Positions 57,081 to 64,000 of a stretch of DNA of 64,000 nucleotides are shown here, in pieces (position 1 is the first letter of the stretch; each line of letters opens with the position of its first letter). Position numbers and translations under genes: made by a program. This stretch comes from Micractinium sp. NFX-FRZ (Eukaryota; Chlorophyta; Trebouxiophyceae; Chlorellales; Chlorellaceae): the NCBI GenBank assembly GCA_029339195.1, contig JAPTJF010000181.1, positions 1 to 64,000 of the forward strand, given 5' to 3'. A model generated the notes under the pieces. That model saw only the letters and a program-made list of their open reading frames with translations, was not told the DNA's origin and searched no databases.

Positions 57081-58845
57081 TCATGCCAGCTGGCGCACAG
57101 TCATCGGCGTGGTTGCCCGGTGGCCCGGCGCCGGCGAGCTGCCAAAAACCAGAGGGGTCAACTTTCCGTTGCCACCTCCGTTGGCATCGCCGGTGGGGGT
57201 GCCGGGGCCGGTGAACGGGGGGATGATCGCCTTGGCGGCCAGCAGAGCAGTGGCCACATGCTCCAGTGCGGCGGCCAGGTAGGCGCGCAGGGCTGGTGAC
57301 TCATGAATGAGAGCCTTGAGCCGCTCATACTGAGCCGCCTCCTCCACGTTGTGCGCCGCGGTCAAGGCTGCAAGCACAGGTGGGTTGGGGCGCGTGGGCG
57401 GGCGGGCAGGCTGTGAGTGGCGGCCAGGGCAAGGGGGGCTGTGGCGCGTGCTGCATGGTGCACCGTTTGCTCACACACATCCGCCCGCCAGCTCAGCCCA
57501 CCAGCTCAGCCCAGCCTGGCGCAGCACTGCATGGCACAGCACAGCCTGGCGCAGCACTGCATGGCACAGCACAGCCTGGCGCAGCACTGCATGGCACAGC
57601 ACAGCACAGCGCTGCGTAGCATAGCACAGCACAGCACAGCGCTGCATAGCATAGCACAGCACAGCATAGCACAGCACAGCACAGCACAGCAGTCACGGCC
57701 AACCCAGCCCAGCCCAGCCCACCACAGCCCGCCACTTCAGCCTGCCACCCAGGCCTGCTGCAGCCACGAGCCGCCGGTGCTGCCGCTCACCCTTCAGCTC
57801 GGCCTCGCCGGCAGCCAGCGCCTTCTCCTCCGCCTCCAGGATGTCCAGCCTGGCGCCGCCTGCGTTTGCGCGCAGGGCCGCCACGTCCACCCGCTGCTTC
57901 ACCACCGCGGCGCGCCTGGCCTCTTGGTTTGCCCACGCCGCATTGACCGCCCTCTGCCTGATCTCGCTGTGCTCCACTTTTGCCTCAAAGTCGTCGAGGG
58001 GGTTGTACACCTGAGCCTGCAGCTCGGCAGCCATTTGGGCCAGGGCCTGCAGGAGCGGGGCAGATGACGGGCGGCGGGGGTGGAGGCTTGAGGGCGGTTT
58101 GTGGCGGGGCGGCAGGCAGCACGCATCATGCTGTACATGATGTACGGCAAGCCAACGTGGCATCCACTGCTGGCCTCCCCCTGGTCTTGCCGGCCCCTCC
58201 CGTCGAGGTTGCATGAACAGGGGACGGCGGCACCGCGCAGGCAGCGGGCAAGGGGGCGCACCGTGGCGTTGGCGTCGCCTTGGTAGCCGGCGCCGGCCAG
58301 GATCTCGCCGCTCTTGCCGCCCACGGCGCCGACGGGCAGGGAGCCGTCGTAGACCGCGGGCACCTCCTGCTCCATCATCGCCTGACCGCTGTCAAGAGCG
58401 CGCTGCAGCAGGTAGCAGGGGTGGAAGGCGGGGTCGGGGAGTTGTCAAGCAAGGGTCTGGTGCCAGTCAGTATTACACAACCGGCGCCAGCCGCCAGCGC
58501 CGGGACAAGCGGCAGTCACCTCTGTCGCGGCAGCCAGGTGTCTGAGCTCCTTCTCCGCCGTCTCCAGCTTGGAATTGACCGCCTTCACACCCTTCAGCAT
58601 GAGGATGCACCTGCAGGCACCCGGAACCGGCATTCGGACGTCAGAATAAATTCGGCAGCTGCCCCGCGCGCGCGGGCCGGCCCTTGCACCAGTCAGCGGC
58701 ACACCGAAGGGCCCCCCATCGTGCATGGCACCGTGACGCGAATGCATGGGTACCTGGAGTTGGCGTCTGCCTTGGCCGGCGCCGGCCCTCCTTGAGGGTG
58801 GATGGCCTGGCCCTGAGCGATCAGCTTGCTGTTGAAGCACCCCAT
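57081..58845 (-). CDS. Dual-acylated coiled-coil protein, possibly BAR/eisosome-like
   Basis: Five exons, all in phase: 58845-58754, 58610-58520, 58402-58262, 58046-57791, 57367-57081; 288 aa. The N-terminus MGCFNSK fits N-myristoylation at Gly2 with palmitoylation at Cys3, predicting attachment to the inner face of a membrane. Residues ~31-61 (VKAVNSKLETAEKELRHLA) and ~109-215 (LAQMAAELQAQVYNPLDDFE; LDILEAEEKALAAGEAELK; EEAAQYERLKALIHESPALR) are amphipathic helices that could form a BAR-like bundle. NPLDDFEAKVEHSE echoes the conserved segment of BAR-fold eisosome proteins, which is only a resemblance. The C-terminus is Gly/Pro/Thr-rich and unstructured. Intron 4 contains a 30-bp tandem repeat. 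Confidence 0.7.
57511..57690. repeat. 30-bp minisatellite in intron 4 of the dual-acylated gene
   Basis: Three near-identical 30-bp units (57511-57540, 57541-57570, 57571-57600; core CTGGCGCAGCACTGCATGGC) are followed by degenerate CACAG/CATAG repeats. This resembles the intronic tract at 4286-4357. Confidence 0.95.
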
Positions 58846-59525
58846 GTTGAACGTAGCTTTCGAACGTCGCGTTTGCAAAGAAACAATTCCGGCGCTTTTG
58901 TTATTCCGCAAGATCTAGCTCCAGCTGCACTGCAGTACAGGTACGGCGCGGTATGGCGGCGCTGGCGCCGCCACCTGCTGCCGCCTGCTTTGGTAAGGGC
59001 TGGCACATGTGTGTCTCGCCCTGCTGACACCCAGCACCTGAGGCACTCTGCATCCGCCCCACCCAGGCACCCTATGTGGCCCCAGCCAGGCCAACGCGGC
59101 AGGGCGGGGTGCAGGCAAGCGTCATGCAAGGGCCGGCGCCGTTTGCATCCCACCGGTGGGGGGAAGCAGCTACACTGAAGCACAGCACCCTTACTGTGCA
59201 GGTTAGTTCGACACAGGCAGCACACAGCTTCCCATTTGGGACCTCTAGGCCTTCAGAGAAGTGCAGGAAGCACGCAAGCATGGGTGTTGGGTTGCAGGGT
59301 CTGTCGGGAGCAGGGGTGGGGGTGGGGGGTAACCTGCACTGCAGTGCTGCCACACGCCCTCCTGTGATGTCTGCCGGCAGCGCAGGCTAGACCCATACAC
59401 TGTCGGATGCGCTAACTTCATTGCAGCACAGCTTGAGGAGTGGATCACATCAGATCAGATTCATGACATCAAATGGGTTCAGAGGTACAGGAGAGTACAA
59501 AGGAGAGTACACGGGAGGGTTCAGT
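58846..59525. other. Intergenic, no gene recognised
   Basis: This interval holds the promoter of the dual-acylated coiled-coil gene and the 3' UTR of the MiaB-like gene, both on the minus strand. No element identified. Confidence 0.55.
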
Positions 59526-62500
59526 TCAAAGCGCCATGCGTTCAAGGGAGGGCTCTGCAGCTGCCGCCGCCGCTGCTGCCGCCTCCCCAGCAGACGGCCC
59601 ACCGTACAGCTGCAGCGGCGCCGCCGAGCCGTGGGCTGCAACAAATTCTGCCAGGGTGGTGCGGGCCAGAGGGCGGGCCAGCAGGGTGCCACCCGTTGCC
59701 TCGGTCACCTCCACCGCCGCATAGTCACCTGGCTGCAGGCGCACCAGCGGGCCGAGCTGCGCACGCTGCGCCTGCTGTGCATGCTGTGCATGCCATGCGG
59801 TAGGGGCGGCAGCGGGGGCGTGCAGGCTGTAGCCGGCAGGCACGGGGGTGTCCTGGAACACAACCCGCTTAAAGGTGTCGGTGCGCCCCGTGAGGGCCGC
59901 CTCTGCAGCAGCAGCAGCCGTTTGTAGTAAGGGGAGCGGTGAGGTGTGTGGCAATGCTGGGCGAATTGGTGGGGAGGCGCATGGCACACACCAGTGCTTG
60001 CAGACCGTGAACAGGCGGTGCAGTAACAGACGAGAAGCAGCGGCAGCAGCAACGGCTGCTTGCCTGTCGCGCCCACAGGCAGGGAGCCACGCCGGCCTGC
60101 CTGCCCATCCTGACGTCATGTCCCCAACCCAGCCGAGCGCTCGTCCTAGCCGGCTGGCTCACCACCCCACCCCCTGGTTGCCTCACACACCTGAGCGTCG
60201 CGAGGGGCCCTCCACCAGCACGAGGTGCCGGCGGCCCACCTCTGCCGCCTGCCGCGCATGCAGCTGCTCGCGATACACGGAGATGAGCTCCGCCAGGCGC
60301 CGCTGCTTGACGTCTTCGGGGACGTCGTCCTGCAGGGAGATGAGCGGGCACGGGGGGGAGGAGACGAGGGTAAGGAGGGGCGTGAGGGACAGGGATGGGG
60401 GCAGGGGCAAGGGCGTATGAAAGAGTGGGTGGGATGGGCAGGGCGCACCTGCTGCCTGCATTCCCAGGCCACCAAGTGCTGCCCTTCCCACCCCGCCCCG
60501 CACACCGTCCGCCCTCTCCAACCCCTTGTCTGTTCGTTCCTCCACCCTCCCACTCCCACCTGGTAGTGCCGCGCCGCGTGCGTCTTGTCCCTCATCGAGT
60601 AGGCAAACAGGAATGCCTGCTCGTAGGCCACGCTGTGCATCAAATCCACGCTGGCGGCGTGGTCTGCCTCCGTTTCCCCACAGAACCCAGAGATCATGTC
60701 GGTGCTGCACAGAGATGGGAGAGGAAGGAGGGCGGGACGCGGGTAGGTGAGCATGGGCAGCACACTTACAGAGAGACCTGCCCGCCGGGGCGTCGCCTGT
60801 ATAGCAGCGCCGCTCCCATGTGTGACGTGCGACTCATCTCAGGCATCTCCCAGGTGTGAACCCTCCGGCCCACGCACCCTCCCCGCCTCCCTTCCACCAG
60901 CCAAGCCCCCGCAGCAGCCACCACACACACACACCTGAGCGCCACTTCGGGGATCACGGCCCGCACGTGTGCCACCAGCTCATCATACGCCTCCCGGCTG
61001 TACCCCCGCCTCATGAGCCCCAGCATCCTGCTGCTGCCGCTCTGGGCGGGCATGTGCAGCTGCTTGCACACGTTGGGGCGGCTGGCAATGACCTGCGGGG
61101 GCAGGGGAGAGGGAAGTGAGAAGGGAGCGGGGTGAGGGCTGCTGGGCAGGGTGGGGATGGAGGGTGGGTGGGGCAGAGCACATGGATGGGGCGGGGTTGG
61201 CACGGCGGGGGCGCGCGCACAGGCACGGGAGGCAAGAGCCCACAGCTCCCCTCGGGGGGCGTGACGCGCGTGTGTTGCTGTCCTACCCCACCCCGGCCCC
61301 CAGCACTGGGCCTTGCTGTTCGAGCACCCCCGCCCCTGCCCCTGCCCCAGCCCTGGGCCGTGCTGTCCAACCACACCCCACCTGCAGCACGTCGTCCGAA
61401 AAGTCTTTGGGGTGCGGCGAGGTGAAGCGGATGCGCATTTCGGGGTCCACGCCCGCCACGGCGTCAAGCAGCTCGGCAAACGAGGCAGCGCCGTCACGGC
61501 GCGGCTTGTACACGCTGCAAGGGAGAGGTGGCAGTTGGAGGGAAGGGGGCAGGGGCGTATGAGCTGGAGCGGAGAGCGTACAGGGTGTGCAGCATGCTGC
61601 GTGGCGTGTGCAGTACAGCAAAGCGTAGCGAACGCAGGCAGCGGCGCCCAGGGGCCAGCCAGGTTGGCGGCAGGCAAGCCCTGCGCACCTTCGGAAGCCG
61701 CGGGCGTAGACCCGAGTAAACGCATCCTCGCCACCTGGCACGCTGCCGTCTGCGCTGCCGCCACCGCTGCTGTCCCTGCTGCTGAAGTCTGCGTAGCTGT
61801 TCACGTTTTGGCCCAGGAGGGTGACCTCCTTCACGCCCTGGCCAGACAGCATGCGCACCTGCAGAGGGTGGCAGCGGGGCATGTGTGTGTGAGGGTGTGT
61901 GTATGCGCGAGTGTGACGGGAGAATGAGTGAGCTAGGGCAGAACGAGGCACGCGGAGGAAGAGTCAGGGTGCGCGATGGCAGCGTGCATAGCGGGCGGCA
62001 GTGCAAGGGTGCAGGTGTAGGTGATGACGCAGGTGCAAGGAAGCGGCGGCGGCTGGGGGTGAGGGCGGCGGTCAGAAAGACTAATCAGAAGCTCACAGAG
62101 CGCCAGAGCACCGCGTGGGTGCAGAGGCTCACGCTTGTGTTTATTTCTCATCACTCCGCGGGGGCCCAGCAACAGGCGGCAGGCACAAGGCAGGCACAAG
62201 GCAGGCAGGGCGCTGGGCATGCTGTGCTATGCGGAGCAGGGCGAGGCGCAAGTGCTGGGCGGGGGCACAGAGCGTGGGGATGCAGGTGCATGGTTGCAGG
62301 TGCGTGCAAGCCCGGCACAAGCCAGGCATGACATACACATGACCCCTGTCTCACATACCCACCCAGTGGCAGCAGCAGGCAGGCCAGACACCACCTCACA
62401 CACCAACACCTTATACACACCCTCCCCCTCGCCCCTCCCTTCGCCCTTCCTTGCCCACCTCACCTCTTCCACAATCGACTGCAGCGGCCGGCTGCGCTCG

Positions 62501-63831
62501 CGGCCCCGGGTGTAGGGCACGATGCAGAAGGCGCACATGTTGTTGCACCCCCGCATGATGCTGACAAACGCTGACTGGGCGTCCGGCTGGCGCACCGGCA
62601 CAATGTCTGCGTACGTCTCGTCTGCGCTGAGCTGCACGTTCATGGCCGCCGCGCGCCCGCCGCGCCCCAGGCTGCCGCCGCCGGCGGGGCCAGTGGTAAG
62701 GCTGGTGCTGGCGCTGCTGGCAGAGCCGCCCTGGACGATGTCAATCAGGCGGGGCAGGTCCCTGTTGGGACAGAGAGGGAGGGAGGGAGGTGGCAAAAGA
62801 AGCAGGAGGGCAGGTGTTGGCTTTGGTGCGGCGAGGGCGAGCCAGCCAGGCAGGACGGGCAGGCATGTGAGCATGTGAGCAGGTACTGTGCAGCCAGAAG
62901 CACTGCTCGTAAGCAAGCCTTCTGCCTTCCTGCCTGATTGTTTCAGCCGGCACGCGGTAGCCACCCCCTTGCCGACCTGCCCCTTCCAAGCTCCCGCCCG
63001 CTTCTGTGCCCGCCCGGCGGCAGCCCCACCTGTAAGCGTCTGGCCCGGCAACAATGTCCACCAGCCGATCGCTTTCCAGCAGCCGCTGCTTCAGCCGCTC
63101 GGCCATGCAGCCCAGCACGCCCACCACGGGCGGCGGGCGGCGCGCACGCCGTGCCGCCGCCTTCAGGTTCTTGTAGTAGCCCAGCCGCTGCCAGATCTGC
63201 GCACATGGATGGCAGCGTCGCGGCGGGGCGCGTGAGCGTGGGGTGCCGCATGGGGCTCTTTCCCCCCTCATGCATCTGTGCTCGCTCAGCGGCATCAGCT
63301 CTGCTCATGCTGCTTGCATGCAGCCGCCCACCCAGCACCCAGCAAAGTCTTCCTCACCTTTGCCTCTGCGTTCTCTCGGATGCTGCACGTGTTGAGGAGC
63401 ACGAGCGAGGCGCCCTCCGGCTCTGCCGCCTGGGCAAAACCCGCCTGCTGCAGCACTGCCAGCACCACCTCGCTGTCGTTTACGTTCATCTGGCAGCCGT
63501 AGGTCTCGATGAATGCGGTGCGGGGCGTGGCGCCTGCTGCTGTCGAGACAGCGGCGGCCGGCTGAAGGAAGGCAGCAGCGGCGGCGGCGGCGGCAACGGC
63601 GGTGCTACCACCGCTGCTGCTGCGCTGCTCAGGATCGCCGGCATCGCGGCCGCGCTGCAGGAAGTGCTGCAGGGTGAGGCCATCGGCGGGCAGCCGAGTG
63701 CTGCTGCTTTCCGGCTGGGGCCCACTGCCTGCAGCGCTGCTGCTCAACCCGCGTGTGCCTGCAGCTGTGGAGGCCGCCAGAGCACGCAGCTGCTGGAGTA
63801 GGGTTGAGCTACCTACGGCACTGCGCTGCAT
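59526..63831 (-). CDS. MIAB: tRNA-2-methylthio-N6-isopentenyladenosine synthase, MiaB/CDK5RAP1 family
   Basis: A radical SAM enzyme that methylthiolates N6-isopentenyladenosine 37 in organellar tRNAs. Nine exons, all in phase: 63831-63358, 63196-63030, 62761-62464, 61858-61689, 61514-61382, 61092-60935, 60704-60560, 60329-60191, 59902-59526; 686 aa. The N-terminus ([20 protein letters not shown]) is basic, rich in Ser/Ala and lacks acids, fitting a mitochondrial or plastid presequence. The methylthiotransferase domain has YGCQMNVND (Cys113), NTCSIRENA (Cys149) and VLGCMAERL (Cys188). The radical SAM site is [20 protein letters not shown] (Cys286, 290, 293), with [18 protein letters not shown] and [10 protein letters not shown] downstream. 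A C-terminal TRAM region contains VEGPSRR, TFKRVVF and [17 protein letters not shown]. Ser/Gly-rich insertions at ~226-253 and in exon 4 lengthen it beyond bacterial MiaB. Confidence 0.92.
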
Positions 63832-64000
63832 GGTGGCATGCAGTGCACAGGGACGCCCTGAATGCAGCCGGAGCTGCCTCAGCGGCAATCGATGCTACGA
63901 CGATTTCAGTTCGGATTGATTTTAGGCCTGGGCTGCATCCGCCTCCTTTCCACCTCAAAATTTTCATACGGCGCCTTCACCCTGAGTGTTCCAAACACGT
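63832..64000. promoter_or_regulatory. Upstream region of the MiaB-like gene
   Basis: The remaining 169 bp hold the 5' UTR and proximal promoter of the MiaB-like gene, with an AT-richer patch at 63905-63970. GCCACCATG around the start is a good initiation context. Confidence 0.5.

Noticed and set aside
1..64000. CRISPR arrays, bacterial operons, prophage or insertion sequences
   Set aside because: No repeat-spacer arrays, transposase-like frames or operon spacing; genes are intron-rich and eukaryotic throughout.

Overview
This window is nuclear DNA of a GC-rich green alga, most likely a coccoid Chlorella-type trebouxiophyte (the lineage is inferred from style; no marker gene settles the species). 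Genes are split by many short GT-AG introns, third codon positions are G/C, and coding CAG runs are common. The genes found include an SBP-box regulator, a MYND-finger protein and organelle-targeted enzymes. A short plant/algal-type telomere repeat lies near the left edge. Intron-exon structures below were rebuilt by eye and each was checked for reading-phase agreement across every junction.

Layout, left to right. (1) 1-1.8 kb: no gene seen, only short repeats. (2) 1.8-10.6 kb, minus: a 13-exon SBP-domain transcription factor with ankyrin repeats and a Cys-rich tail, the architecture of the copper-response regulator CRR1. (3) 11.2-13.5 kb, plus: a small ubiquitin-like protein. (4) 15.4-38.1 kb: four minus-strand paralogues (A-D) of a secreted, Cys-rich, mostly Pro-rich-linker protein family with one shared six-exon plan. 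They are separated by a putative Tim17/22/23-like membrane protein (minus) and a putative plastid protein (plus) between A and B, and by an ankyrin protein (plus) between C and D. (5) 39-43 kb, minus: a single-pass membrane protein with NPF motifs. It is divergent from (6) 43.5-47.1 kb, plus: an 11-exon coiled-coil protein. (7) 47.7-50.3 kb, plus: a signal-anchored SGNH/GDSL-type hydrolase. (8) 52.1-55.8 kb, plus: a MYND zinc-finger protein with polyQ, flanked by two decayed copies of its own 3' end, one inverted. (9) 57.1-58.8 kb, minus: a protein with a dual-acylation N-terminus and coiled coils. (10) 59.5-63.8 kb, minus: an organelle-targeted MiaB/CDK5RAP1 tRNA methylthiotransferase.

The genes do not form one pathway, as expected of a eukaryotic chromosome. 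The strongest candidate for something undescribed is the A-D family: tandemly related secreted proteins sharing an N-terminal domain I do not recognise, with a linker ranging from none to about 70 residues and Cys-rich repeats of changing number. Other recurring features are about five GC-AG introns, short copied exon-junction fragments inside introns, and decayed MYND gene fragments.
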